Positions 27,317 through 35,550 of a DNA stretch of 64,000 bases are shown here, piece after piece. A model generated the notes under the pieces. It did not search any database. It saw only the letters and a program-made list of their open reading frames with translations, and had not been told where the DNA came from. Within the stretch, counting starts at the first letter, position 1, and each line of letters starts with the position of its first letter. The stretch is from the NCBI RefSeq assembly GCF_918741295.1, contig NZ_CAKKNB010000001.1:868001-932000 (forward strand). The letters run 5' to 3'. The stretch is from Aquabacterium sp. CECT 9606. GTDB lineage: Bacteria; Pseudomonadota; Gammaproteobacteria; Burkholderiales; Burkholderiaceae_C. The position numbers and the translations under genes were made by a program.

Positions 27317-28699
27317 GTGTGGGGTTTCAAGCGCAAGGACCAGGTTGCAGCGCCGGCAACTTCGTCTGCATTGACTGATTCGGCGCAGAAATCTCACTCT
27401 GATGTGCACATGCTGGCGCAAAAGCTCCAGCAAGACACTGATGGTCTTGGCCATGAAGCCGCCGAACTGCGGGGCACGCTGGAGGATTCCTCCGCCGTGG
27501 CTTTGCAACAGGAAGAAGGCTTCACCGTGCTGGCCGGCCAGTTGAAAGACATCGGCCAGGCCCAGCACCGCATCCAGGGCACCAGCCACCAGAGCTTGGC
27601 CTCCGTGGCGCAAGCCCGCCAAAGCGTGGAACACGTGGGTCACGAGGTGTCCCAGGTGGTCGACACGCTCAAGCAGGTGGCCTCGGCCGCGCGCGACATC
27701 ACCCAGGTGGCTTTGCAAACCCGGCTGGTGGCGTTCAACGCCTCGGTCGAAGCCAAGCGCGCGGGCGAAGCAGGACGGGGGTTCTCCGTGGTGGCCGATG
27801 CGGTCAAGGACTTGGCCACGCAGGTGGAAGCCACCTCGAAAACCATCATGAGCACAGTCAGCCAACTGGACGACCGCATCCAGGCCTTGTCGCGCGAGTT
27901 GCTGTCGCGGGATGAGGTTGCCACATCGGGTGATGGCCGCACCCAGCGTGTCACGTTTCACCAGGCCTTGACGCAAGTCGAGACAGGCGTGTTGCACATC
28001 ACTGAAGCCGCGGATCAAAGCCGTGGCCTGTCGGATGGTGTGAACCAGCAGGTGTCGCAAATGGGCGCGCAAATCAAGCGCACGCACACGGCGCTGAACA
28101 CCGCGATGAAGCGCAGCGAAGCCGTGCTGGGCGTGTCCGAGCGCTTGATGGAGTTGATCGCGGGCAGCGGGGTCCGCACAGCCGATACACCGTACATCGA
28201 ACTGGCCCAAAGCGTGGCTGGCCAGATTGCCCACGTCTTGGAGTCGGCCGTGTCCAACGGCAAGATCAGCCTGGCCGACCTGTTCGACGAGCACTACCGC
28301 CCCATCCAGGGCAGCCAGCCGCAGCAGCATCAAACCAAATTCAACGCGGTCACCGATGCCAGCTTCCCGGTTATCCAGGAAGCCGCGCTGACGGCCTTGC
28401 CAGAGATCGTGTTTTGCATCTCGGCCGACCGCAACGGCTACATCTCCACCCACAACAAGAAGTACTGCCAGCCGCAGCGGGCGGGCGATGTGGTGTGGAA
28501 CACGGCCAACTCGCGCTGGCGCCGCGTTTTCAACGACCGCACCGGCCTGGCCTCGGCCCGCAACCAGCGCCCCTTCCTGTTGCAGACCTACCGGCGCGAC
28601 ATGGGCGGCGGCCACTTCGTGCTGTTGAAAGAGGCCTCTGCGCCCATCATCGTGCAAGGCCGCCATTGGGGCGGGCTGCGTCTGGCCTACAAGTTCTGA
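27317..28699 (+). CDS. Soluble methyl-accepting chemotaxis-like protein with C-terminal sensor domain
   Basis: Protein of 460 residues starting at GTG 27317, 4 bases after fliA. No membrane segment is visible. The chemoreceptor hairpin lies near residues 125-185 ([26 protein letters not shown] in two parts), with a tip that differs from the consensus by VEAKRAG. After about residue 355 comes a separate domain ([20 protein letters not shown], later [12 protein letters not shown]) that looks Cache- or PAS-like. The inverted order, signalling domain first, suggests a cytoplasmic sensor. The ligand is unknown. Confidence 0.82.
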   Translation: MWGFKRKDQVAAPATSSALTDSAQKSHSDVHMLAQKLQQDTDGLGHEAAELRGTLEDSSAVALQQEEGFTVLAGQLKDIGQAQHRIQGTSHQSLASVAQARQSVEHVGHEVSQVVDTLKQVASAARDITQVALQTRLVAFNASVEAKRAGEAGRGFSVVADAVKDLATQVEATSKTIMSTVSQLDDRIQALSRELLSRDEVATSGDGRTQRVTFHQALTQVETGVLHITEAADQSRGLSDGVNQQVSQMGAQIKRTHTALNTAMKRSEAVLGVSERLMELIAGSGVRTADTPYIELAQSVAGQIAHVLESAVSNGKISLADLFDEHYRPIQGSQPQQHQTKFNAVTDASFPVIQEAALTALPEIVFCISADRNGYISTHNKKYCQPQRAGDVVWNTANSRWRRVFNDRTGLASARNQRPFLLQTYRRDMGGGHFVLLKEASAPIIVQGRHWGGLRLAYKF

Positions 28700-28707
28700 G
28701 CGATTTC

Positions 28708-28734
28708 TAAAGTATTCGGACTTTTGGCCGAAAT
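28708..28734 (+). promoter_or_regulatory. Sigma-28 (FliA) promoter for the membrane chemoreceptor gene
   Basis: TAAA at 28708-28711 and GCCGAAAT at 28727-28734 are separated by exactly 15 bases. This matches the FliA consensus TAAA-N15-GCCGATAA in all of TAAA and in the GCCGA core. It lies 26 bases before the start of the chemoreceptor gene and just after the preceding stop. Confidence 0.85.
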
Positions 28735-28760
28735 ACAGTGACATCCCATCAAGCTACACC

Positions 28761-30191
28761 ATGAGCCAAGACACCTCCCGTTCTGTCTGGAAGATCCAAG
28801 CGCAGGACTTTGTCGTGCTGTCGGCCATTGCCGCGACGCTGCTTGGTGCTGTGGTGTATGGCGGCGTTTACGGCGGCGTGAGCCTGGCCCTGGCCATCGG
28901 TGTGCCGATCATGATCGCGGCTTTGCTGGTGACCACCAGTTCGCGTGGCGGTCCGCTCAGTCAATGGCTTTTGCCCGCGCTGGGGATGGGCATGGTCGGC
29001 TTGATGATCCACGTGGCGCGTGGCCACAACGAGGCGCACTTCGCCGTCTTCGCATTCATGGCCTGCCTGGTCACCTACCGCAAAGCGGTGCCCATCCTGG
29101 TGGGGGCCACCACGATCGCGGTGCACCACGTCTTGTTCAACCAACTTCAAACCTGGGCTTGGGGCCCTCTCTGTTTTACCGAGCCAGGCTTTGGCAAAGT
29201 GGTAGAGCATGCGCTGTATGTCGTGGCTGAAGCGGCGGTGCTTTTGTTCTTGGCCGCCCAGGCCCGCAAAGACTTTGCCACCGCCCAGGAACTGATGTCC
29301 ATCGTGGACCGTTTGCGCGCGGACGATGGCAGCGTGGACTTGTCGGTGGCCGATACCCGGTCTGACGACTGGCGCACCATGCGACTGCTGGACGCCCTGC
29401 GCCACATCGCCCAGTCGATCAACCAGGTGCGCCAGGCAGCTGAATCCGTGCGTGTGGCCTCCGGTGAGATATCTGCAGGCAACCAGTCGCTGAGCCAGCG
29501 CACCGAGCAGGCGGCCGCGAGCATCGAAGAAACCGCGGCCTCGGTAGAGATGATCGTCAGCTCCATCAAGTCCACCTCGACCAACGCGCAGCAAGCCAAT
29601 CAGCTGGCGGGCACCGCATCCCAATTCGCATTGGCGGGCGGCGAGTCGGTGAGCCGCGTGGTCACCACCATGAGTGACATCCAGCAATCCAGCCGCAAGA
29701 TCACCGACATCATTGGCGTGATCGATGGCATTGCCTTCCAAACCAACATCCTGGCGCTGAACGCGGCGGTGGAAGCCGCCCGGGCTGGCGAGCAAGGCCG
29801 CGGCTTCGCGGTGGTGGCCTCAGAGGTGCGCATGCTGGCGCAACGCAGCGCTGAAGCCGCCAAGGAAATCAAGCAATTGATTGGCAGCAGCGTGGACCAG
29901 GTCGAGGCCGGCTCGACGCAAGTCGACAGCGCGGGCCAGACCATGGGCGAGCTGGTGGGCCAGGTGCGCCGCGTGACGGAACTGGTGGGCTTGATCGCGG
30001 TCTCCAGCTCGGAACAGAACGACGGCATTGGCCAGATCAACCAAGCCATTGGCCGCATGGACCAAGCCACGCAACACAACGCCGCCTTGGTGGAACAAAC
30101 AGCCGCTGCCGCCGAGAGCCTGAGCCGCCAGGCCGACGAGCTGTCGCACGCAATGGATGTGTTCCGCGTGCCTGTGTCGCTTCAGCGCTGA
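28761..30191 (+). CDS. Methyl-accepting chemotaxis protein with histidine-rich membrane sensor
   Basis: Chemoreceptor of 476 residues. The first 170 residues form about six membrane helices with almost no periplasmic domain. Histidines lie at 84, 89, 93, 122 and 123 ([12 protein letters not shown], then AVHHVLF), a spacing seen in membrane sensors of other signalling proteins. The signalling hairpin is canonical ([20 protein letters not shown], then [19 protein letters not shown]). There is no C-terminal NWETF-type tether. Expression is probably FliA-dependent (promoter at 28708). The signal is unknown; metal, heme or redox sensing is only a guess from the histidines. Confidence 0.88.
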   Translation: MSQDTSRSVWKIQAQDFVVLSAIAATLLGAVVYGGVYGGVSLALAIGVPIMIAALLVTTSSRGGPLSQWLLPALGMGMVGLMIHVARGHNEAHFAVFAFMACLVTYRKAVPILVGATTIAVHHVLFNQLQTWAWGPLCFTEPGFGKVVEHALYVVAEAAVLLFLAAQARKDFATAQELMSIVDRLRADDGSVDLSVADTRSDDWRTMRLLDALRHIAQSINQVRQAAESVRVASGEISAGNQSLSQRTEQAAASIEETAASVEMIVSSIKSTSTNAQQANQLAGTASQFALAGGESVSRVVTTMSDIQQSSRKITDIIGVIDGIAFQTNILALNAAVEAARAGEQGRGFAVVASEVRMLAQRSAEAAKEIKQLIGSSVDQVEAGSTQVDSAGQTMGELVGQVRRVTELVGLIAVSSSEQNDGIGQINQAIGRMDQATQHNAALVEQTAAAAESLSRQADELSHAMDVFRVPVSLQR

Positions 30192-30208
30192 GCGTTCCTC
30201 AGCCTGGG

Positions 30209-31141
30209 TCAGCCAATGCGGCCCAACAGCAGGTACTCCATCAGCACCTTCTGCACGTGAAGCCGGTTCTCGGCCTCATCCCACACCACTGACTGCGGGC
30301 CGTCGATCACCTCGGCGGCCACTTCCTCGCCGCGGTGGGCGGGCAGGCAGTGCATGAACAGGGCATCGGGCTGGGCCACGCCCATCATCTCTTCGTCCAC
30401 ACACCAGTCGGCAAAGGCCAGGCGGCGCTCTTCGTTCTCGGCCTCGAATCCCATGCTGGTCCACACATCGGTGGTGACCAGCGAAGCACCTCGGCAGGCG
30501 TCCATCGGGTCCTTGAAGACCTTGTAGCAGGCCGTGTTGTTGATGCCGGCCACCACTGGGTCGATCTCATAGCCGCTGGGGGTGCTCACGTGCACCGTGA
30601 AGCCCAGGATCTCGGCTGCCTGCAGCCAAGTGTTGGCCATGTTGTTGCCATCGCCCACCCAGGCCACCACCTTGCCCTGGATCGTGCCTCGGTGCTCGAT
30701 GTAGGTGAAGATGTCGGCCAGGATCTGACAGGGGTGGTATTCGTTGGTCAGCCCGTTGATGACCGGGACGCGCGAGTTGGCCGCGAACTTCACCAGCTTG
30801 GACTGCTCGTAGGTGCGGATCATCACGATGTCAACCATGCGCGAGATGACCTTCGCGCTGTCCTCGATCGGCTCGCTGCGGCCCAACTGGCTACCGTCGG
30901 TGGTCAGGTGCACCACCGAGCCACCCATCTGGTACATGCCCGCTTCAAAGCTCACGCGGGTGCGCGTGGAGGCCTTCTCGAAGATCATGGCCAGCGTGCG
31001 GTCGGCCAGCGGCTGGTACTTCTCGTAGTTCTTGAAGCGGCGCTTGATCAGGCCCGCGCGCTCGAACAGGTAGGCGTATTCCTCGGCGCGGAGGTCCTTG
31101 AACTGCAGGTAGTGCTTGATCAGGCTGGATCCGGGTTTCAT
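30209..31141 (-). CDS. argF: Ornithine carbamoyltransferase
   Basis: Arginine biosynthesis enzyme joining carbamoyl phosphate and ornithine to give citrulline; 310 residues. Signature motifs are STRTRVSFE (carbamoyl phosphate site), HPCQILAD and MHCLPAHRGEEV (ornithine site). The ATG at 31141 lies 2 bases after the argD stop, so the two genes form one operon with argD first. The longer open frame upstream is argD in another frame. Confidence 0.97.
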   Translation of the reverse strand: MKPGSSLIKHYLQFKDLRAEEYAYLFERAGLIKRRFKNYEKYQPLADRTLAMIFEKASTRTRVSFEAGMYQMGGSVVHLTTDGSQLGRSEPIEDSAKVISRMVDIVMIRTYEQSKLVKFAANSRVPVINGLTNEYHPCQILADIFTYIEHRGTIQGKVVAWVGDGNNMANTWLQAAEILGFTVHVSTPSGYEIDPVVAGINNTACYKVFKDPMDACRGASLVTTDVWTSMGFEAENEERRLAFADWCVDEEMMGVAQPDALFMHCLPAHRGEEVAAEVIDGPQSVVWDEAENRLHVQKVLMEYLLLGRIG

Positions 31142-31143
31142 GC

Positions 31144-32346
31144 TCAGGCCGCGTTGGTTTCGTTCAGGAACTGTTTGACCAGGGGCACCAGCAAGGCCAC
31201 GATCTGGTCGGCTTCTTCCGTGGTCAGGATCAGGGCGGGCAGCAGGCGGATCACCTTGTCGGCGGTCACGCTCAGCAGCAGGCCGGCTTCCATGGCCCGG
31301 CTCAGCAGCACGCCGCAAGGGCGGTCCAGTTCGATGCCGATCATCAGGCCCTGGCCGCGGATCTCGGCCACGCCTTTCAGCTCGCCCAACTCGCGCGTCA
31401 GTGCGGACCTGAGGTGAGCGCCCACGCGGTCGGCATTGGCCAGCAGGCCATCTTCTTCCATGATCTTGAAGGTCTCGACCCCGGCGCGCATGGCCAGCGG
31501 GTTGCCGCCAAAGGTGGTGCCGTGGTTGCCTGGCTGCAGCACATTGGCTGCCTTGGGGCCGCACACCACCGCGCCGATCGGCACGCCCGAGCCCAAGCCC
31601 TTGGCCAGCGGCATCACGTCAGGCTGGATGCCGGCCCATTGGTGCGCGAACCACTTGCCGGTGCGGCCAATGCCGCATTGCACTTCGTCCAGCATGAGCA
31701 ACCAGCCACGCTCGTCGCACAGCTTGCGCACGGCCTGCAGGTAGTCGTTGCGGGCGGGGTTCACGCCGCCTTCGCCCTGGATCACTTCCAGGAACACCGC
31801 CACCACATTGGGGTGGGTCTCGGCCACTTCGTTCAACGCGGCGACATCGTTCAGCGGCACGCGCACAAAGCCTTCGACCAGGGGCTCAAAGCCAGCCCAG
31901 ACCTTGGGATTGCCCGTGGCCGACAGTGTGGCGATCGAGCGGCCATGGAAGGCCTTCTCATAAACGATCACTTCAGGCTTGTCGATGCCCTTTTCATGGC
32001 CGAACTTGCGCGCGATCTTGAGCGCGGCTTCGTTGGCCTCCAGGCCAGAGTTGCAGAAGAACACATTGGTCAGGCCCGAGCGCTCGACCAGCAGGCGCGC
32101 CAATTCTTCTTGCAGTGGTACCTGGTAGTAGTTGCAGCTGTGGATCAGCTTGGTGAGCTGGTCTTGCAGTGCGGGCACCAGCTTGGCGTGGTTGTGGCCC
32201 AGCGTGTTCACGGCGATGCCAGCCAGCGCGTCCAGGTACTCGCGGCCATCGGTGTCCCAGACTCGGACGCCCTGGCCGTGCGACAAGGCAATGGGCAGGC
32301 GTCCATAAGTGGGCATCACGTGGGGCATCGTCACAGGGGCGTTCAT
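31144..32346 (-). CDS. argD: Acetylornithine aminotransferase
   Basis: PLP-dependent class III aminotransferase of 400 residues acting before ornithine in arginine synthesis. It may also serve as succinyldiaminopimelate aminotransferase in lysine synthesis, as in other bacteria. The PLP-lysine region is LPLAKGLGSGVPIG, and LMLDEVQCGIGRTGK is the conserved Asp segment. The start ATG 32346 gives the usual PTYGRLPIALSHGQG N-terminus; upstream codons would add a non-homologous MPLRFFFF stretch. It is first in the argD-argF operon. Confidence 0.96.
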   Translation of the reverse strand: MNAPVTMPHVMPTYGRLPIALSHGQGVRVWDTDGREYLDALAGIAVNTLGHNHAKLVPALQDQLTKLIHSCNYYQVPLQEELARLLVERSGLTNVFFCNSGLEANEAALKIARKFGHEKGIDKPEVIVYEKAFHGRSIATLSATGNPKVWAGFEPLVEGFVRVPLNDVAALNEVAETHPNVVAVFLEVIQGEGGVNPARNDYLQAVRKLCDERGWLLMLDEVQCGIGRTGKWFAHQWAGIQPDVMPLAKGLGSGVPIGAVVCGPKAANVLQPGNHGTTFGGNPLAMRAGVETFKIMEEDGLLANADRVGAHLRSALTRELGELKGVAEIRGQGLMIGIELDRPCGVLLSRAMEAGLLLSVTADKVIRLLPALILTTEEADQIVALLVPLVKQFLNETNAA

Positions 32347-32485
32347 GGCTTGGTTTCTCGCAAAAAAGAAAAAGCGCAGTGGCAATACCGCGCTACGGGC
32401 ATTCTAAGGAAAAGGCGCGGCTTCGGCGCGCCCTCGGGAGCGTTGTGTTTGCGCCCCCCGATGCACGGGGTTACTGGCATCAATG

Positions 32486-32515
32486 TTGCGACGCACCAGT
32501 CTTGTGATCGACAAT
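32486..32515 (+). promoter_or_regulatory. Probable promoter of the DUF3579 gene
   Basis: TTGCGA (32486-32491) and GACAAT (32510-32515) are 18 bases apart and resemble a sigma-70 promoter. Transcription would start near 32522, just before ATG 32531. This argues against the in-frame ATG at 32483. Confidence 0.45.
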
Positions 32516-32530
32516 GTGGGGCTGTTGCCG

Positions 32531-32938
32531 ATGGATACCACCCTTGAAGTCGCGACCTCTCTTTGCAGCACGCCGGCAAAACCGGCCGCCATCGAAAGCC
32601 CCAACGTGTCATTGACTCCCCCCCGAAGTTCCAAACCTCGCGAGGTTTTCATCCAGGGCCTGACCAAATCAGGCAAGACTTTTCGGCCCAGCGATTGGGC
32701 CGAGCGCCTGGCGGGGGCCATGTCATCTTTCAGGCCCGGGGCGGCCCACATGGGCCGTTCAGCCCACATTGGTTATTCACCCTATTGCGTGCCGACATCG
32801 ATTGGCGACGTCAAATGTGTGATCGTCAACGAAGCCTTGCGTGACCTGGAGCCCATGGCCTGGGACTTTGTGATGAACTTTGCCCGCGACAACGATTTGC
32901 AAGTGACGGATGCCTGTTCATTGCCTGGCAGGGAATGA
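32531..32938 (+). CDS. DUF3579 protein
   Basis: Conserved protein of 135 residues typical of betaproteobacteria. The core FIQGLTKSGKTFRPSDWAERLAG and the C-terminal VIVNEALRDLEPMAWDF are characteristic. GLTKSGK resembles a P-loop, but the rest of a nucleotide-binding fold is not evident. The function is unknown. ATG 32531 is chosen because a promoter-like pair ends at 32515; ATG 32483 would lie upstream of it. Confidence 0.75.
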   Translation: MDTTLEVATSLCSTPAKPAAIESPNVSLTPPRSSKPREVFIQGLTKSGKTFRPSDWAERLAGAMSSFRPGAAHMGRSAHIGYSPYCVPTSIGDVKCVIVNEALRDLEPMAWDFVMNFARDNDLQVTDACSLPGRE

Positions 32939-32954
32939 ACAGGCCGCCAAAAGC

Positions 32955-32990
32955 AAAAGGCCCGCTTGAAGCGGACCTTTTTTGCGGGCT
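32955..32990. terminator. Bidirectional terminator between the DUF3579 gene and rpsT
   Basis: AAAAGGcCCGCT (32955-32966) pairs with AGCGGaCCTTTT (32970-32981), with one mismatch around a TGA loop. A T-run follows on the plus strand, and A-runs flank the other side. GCCCGC/GCGGGC (60-65 and 84-89 of the same hundred) offers a second pairing. It suits both convergent genes. Confidence 0.8.
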
Positions 32991-33043
32991 TTTTTGCAGA
33001 CCTTTGACAACCGAGGCCGAAGCCCGGTTGGCTGATCTGTGGA

Positions 33044-33343
33044 TCAGGCAGCGGTAGCCAGGGCTTTGACCTTGGCCGACAGGCGGCTCTTGTGGCGAGC
33101 AGCCTTGTTCTTGTGGAACAGACCCTTGTCGGCGATCGAATCGATCACGCTTTGGGCGGTCTTGAAAGCGTCAGAGGCCTGGGCCTTGTCGCCAGCCTTG
33201 ACAGCCTTGAGCACGCCCTTGATGGCGGTGCGGAACTTCGAACGCAGGGCCGAATTGGCGGCGTTCAGGCGGACGTCTTGACGAACGCGCTTGCGGCCAG
33301 AGGCAATGCGGACGGTCTTTTTGGGCTTCGATGCTGATGGCAT
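33044..33343 (-). CDS. rpsT: 30S ribosomal protein bS20
   Basis: Primary 16S rRNA-binding protein, 99 residues, very basic. The conserved parts are [26 protein letters not shown] and [21 protein letters not shown]. The N-terminus (MPSASKPKK) is the longer Comamonadaceae-like form rather than the enteric MANIKSAKKR start. Its promoter is seen at 33446-33474 (minus strand), giving a leader of about 95 bases. In other bacteria bS20 represses its own translation; that has not been assessed here. Confidence 0.95.
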   Translation of the reverse strand: MPSASKPKKTVRIASGRKRVRQDVRLNAANSALRSKFRTAIKGVLKAVKAGDKAQASDAFKTAQSVIDSIADKGLFHKNKAARHKSRLSAKVKALATAA

Positions 33344-33445
33344 GATTTTTAATGGGCCTTGCGGATGCCTGGTCAAACCTCGGGTTTTGCAACCCTGGCG
33401 GCCAATTCGCACCCCACAAAGCCGATGTTGGTGGAAAAGCCGACG

Positions 33446-33474
33446 ATTATAACGTCCCCGAAAGCTTTTGCCTA
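33446..33474 (-). promoter_or_regulatory. Promoter of rpsT
   Basis: On the minus strand TAGGCA (33474-33469) and TATAAT (33451-33446) are 17 bases apart, a good sigma-70 promoter with a perfect -10. Transcription would start near 33439. The -35 overlaps that of the divergent murJ promoter. Confidence 0.65.
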
Positions 33475-33498
33475 GGCCGGGCGCGCGCTTCCTATAAT
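33468..33498 (+). promoter_or_regulatory. Promoter of murJ, close to the start codon
   Basis: TTGCCT (33468-33473) and a perfect TATAAT (33493-33498) are 19 bases apart. The -10 ends 7 bases before the murJ ATG at 33506, so the transcript may begin at or next to the start codon. The -35 shares bases with the rpsT -35. Confidence 0.6.
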
Positions 33499-33505
33499 CC
33501 CGGCG

Positions 33506-35068
33506 ATGAGTTTGCTGAAATCCGCGTCCATCGTCTCCCTGCTGACCCTGGCATCACGCATCACCGGCCTCGTCCGCGAACTGCTGATTGCCGCCGCCTT
33601 CGGGGCCAGCGCCACCACCGACGCCTTCAATGTCGCTTTCCGCATCCCGAATCTGCTGCGCCGCCTTTTCGCCGAAGGGGCCTTTTCGCAAGCCTTCGTG
33701 CCCATCCTGTCCGAAAGCCGCACCCGTCAGGGCGATGAAGGCACCCGCCTGCTCATCAACGCCGTGGCCACGGTCCTGTTCTGGACTTTGCTGGTGGTGA
33801 GCGTGCTGGGCGTGGTGGGGGCACCGGTCTTGGTGTGGTTGATGGCCTCTGGACTGCGCGAGAGCGGCGGGTTCGACGCAGCGGTGGTGATGACGCGCTG
33901 GATGTTTCCTTACATCGGCTTCATGTCCTTGGTGGCGCTGAGCGCGGGCATCCTCAACACCTGGGGGCGTTTCGCGGTGCCGGCCGCCACCCCGGTATTG
34001 CTCAACCTGTCGGTGATCGCCGCGGCGTGGTTCGCGGCGCCTGTGTTTCGGGCCCATGGCCTGGACCCGGTGTTGGCGCTGGCCGTGGGCGTGATGGTGG
34101 GGGGCGTGGCGCAGCTGGGCATCCAGATCCCCGCACTGGTTCGGATCAAATCGTTGCCCAGCATTGGCGTTTCGTGGTCGGGCATCAAAGCGGCGTGGCA
34201 TCACCAGGGCGTGCGGCGCATCCTGCGCCAAATGGGGCCGGCGGTGCTGGGTGTGTCTGTGGCGCAGTTGTCCTTGCTGGTCAACACGCAGATCGCATCG
34301 CATCTGCAGGCCGGCTCAGTCTCGTGGCTGACTTACGCCGACCGCCTGATGGAGTTCCCGACCGCCATGCTGGGCGTGGCCCTGGGCGTGGTGCTGTTGC
34401 CGCAGCTGTCCAAGGCGCAAGCCAGTGGTGACAAGACCGAGTTTTCCAACTTGCTGGATTGGGGCTTGCGCCTCGTGGTCTTGCTGGCGCTGCCTTGCGC
34501 CGTGGCCTTGTTGTTGTTTGCCGAGCCGCTGGTGTCCGTGCTGTACCACTATGGCCGTTTCAGCCCGACCGATGTGCGCCAGACGGTGCTGGCCCTGAGT
34601 GGCTATGGCGTGGGGCTGATGGGCCTGGTCGGCATCAAGATCTTGGCGCCCGGCTTTTACGCGACGCAGGATATCCGCACGCCAGTGCGCATCGGCATCA
34701 CGGTGCTGGTTTTCACGCAGTTGCTCAACCTGGTGTTCGTGCCTTGGCTGGGCCATGCCGGCCTGGCCTTGTCGATTGGTGTGGCCTCGCTGATCAATGC
34801 CACCTGGTTGCTGATTGGCTTGCGGCGCGCGGGGCGGTATCAGCCTTCGCCGGGATGGGTGTTGTTCGCGCTGCGCGTGGTGCTGGCGTCTGGCTTGTTG
34901 GGCGTGTTGCTGTGGTTCGCGGCGCACCGCATTGACTGGCTGGGCTTGCATGGTCAGCCGCTCCTGCGTGTGGGGCTGATGGCCGGCTGTCTGGCGGCGG
35001 CGGGGGTGCTTTACTTTGGCACTTTGCTGCTGTCGGGCATGAACCTGCGCCAGGCCATCAAGCGTTAG
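33506..35068 (+). CDS. murJ: Lipid II flippase MurJ
   Basis: Inner-membrane flippase for the peptidoglycan precursor lipid II, 520 residues with about 14 membrane helices. The N-terminal [17 protein letters not shown] and the [20 protein letters not shown] block are diagnostic and carry the central-cavity arginines. ATG 33506 gives the conserved [15 protein letters not shown] start. No Shine-Dalgarno site fits because a -10 element ends 7 bases upstream. It is transcribed away from rpsT. Confidence 0.96.
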   Translation: MSLLKSASIVSLLTLASRITGLVRELLIAAAFGASATTDAFNVAFRIPNLLRRLFAEGAFSQAFVPILSESRTRQGDEGTRLLINAVATVLFWTLLVVSVLGVVGAPVLVWLMASGLRESGGFDAAVVMTRWMFPYIGFMSLVALSAGILNTWGRFAVPAATPVLLNLSVIAAAWFAAPVFRAHGLDPVLALAVGVMVGGVAQLGIQIPALVRIKSLPSIGVSWSGIKAAWHHQGVRRILRQMGPAVLGVSVAQLSLLVNTQIASHLQAGSVSWLTYADRLMEFPTAMLGVALGVVLLPQLSKAQASGDKTEFSNLLDWGLRLVVLLALPCAVALLLFAEPLVSVLYHYGRFSPTDVRQTVLALSGYGVGLMGLVGIKILAPGFYATQDIRTPVRIGITVLVFTQLLNLVFVPWLGHAGLALSIGVASLINATWLLIGLRRAGRYQPSPGWVLFALRVVLASGLLGVLLWFAAHRIDWLGLHGQPLLRVGLMAGCLAAAGVLYFGTLLLSGMNLRQAIKR

Positions 35069-35125
35069 TTTTCTTGGTCTGCCGGTTCGCAGGGGTTGTG
35101 GGTTTTTGCAGGCGGCGCAGGGCGC

Positions 35126-35355
35126 GGGCTGGGCGGGCATCCGGCAGGGCTTCATGTTGGTGGTCCCGCTTTTCAAGCGAGACGCCCTTGCGGTGCTCGC
35201 GCCGAGGTGGTGTCGCCGAAACTCACTGCGCGCCCTTCAGGCGCTTCGTTCAAACATCGGCGACAAGCCAGATGACGATGCGCGCTTCGCGCGCCCACCT
35301 CGCCACTCCGCTCCTCAGCACCAACAAGGCGCCCCGCCGGATGCCCGCCCAGCCC
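35126..35355. repeat. Inverted-repeat element with 25 bp ends
   Basis: GGGCTGGGCGGGCATCCGGC at 35126-35145 recurs as its exact reverse complement at 35336-35355. The match extends to 25 bases with one mismatch (35126-35150 against 35331-35355). Inside are further pairs: CGAGGTGG (35203) with CCACCTCG (35295), TGTCGCCGA (35211) with TCGGCGACA (35257), and GCGCC (35230) with GGCGC (35240). The whole could fold into one long stem. This suggests a MITE- or REP-like element, though no target duplication was found. Confidence 0.65.
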
Positions 35356-35370
35356 TTTTTCGCCCTGCTG

Positions 35371-35510
35371 GTGGCATGTCAAGGCCCCGTTCATGCCACG
35401 CCGCTGGCGAGGCGATGAGGGATGGGGCGAGCACCACAGAGCAGTCCGCCGCGCAGCGGTGGACTGCCACCATAGGAGCCCTGCCAGCCACCGCCTCATC
35501 CCCGCCTCGC
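35371..35510. repeat. Second nested palindrome
   Basis: GTGGCATG (35371-35378) pairs with CATGCCAC (35392-35399). GCAGTCCGCCGC (35441-35452) pairs with GCGGTGGACTGC (35456-35467) in a 12 bp stem with one G-T pair and a GCA loop. Outer arms GCGAGGCGATGAGG (35407-35420) and CCTCATCCCCGCCTCGC (35494-35510) match apart from a 3-base difference in length. It may be part of the same repeat block as the element just upstream. Confidence 0.55.
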
Positions 35511-35550
35511 GCTTTTTGATGAAAAGCACCATAGGCGGCACGCTCAGCAC

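Larger units (their letters stand above)
35069..35550. other. Non-coding block of nested inverted repeats
   Basis: These 482 bases between murJ and radA hold no convincing gene; the short open frames lack family signatures. Instead they contain two palindromic structures. The first (35126-35355) has 25 bp ends and inner pairs; the second (35371-35510) has an 8 bp pair and a 12 bp hairpin within longer imperfect arms. A 9 bp direct repeat CACCATAGG occurs at 35468-35476 and 35527-35535. A dispersed, non-autonomous repeat is the likeliest explanation. Confidence 0.6.

Noticed and set aside
35074..35519. Short plus-strand frames in the murJ-radA gap
   Set aside because: They run through nested inverted repeats and have no protein-like composition or start site.
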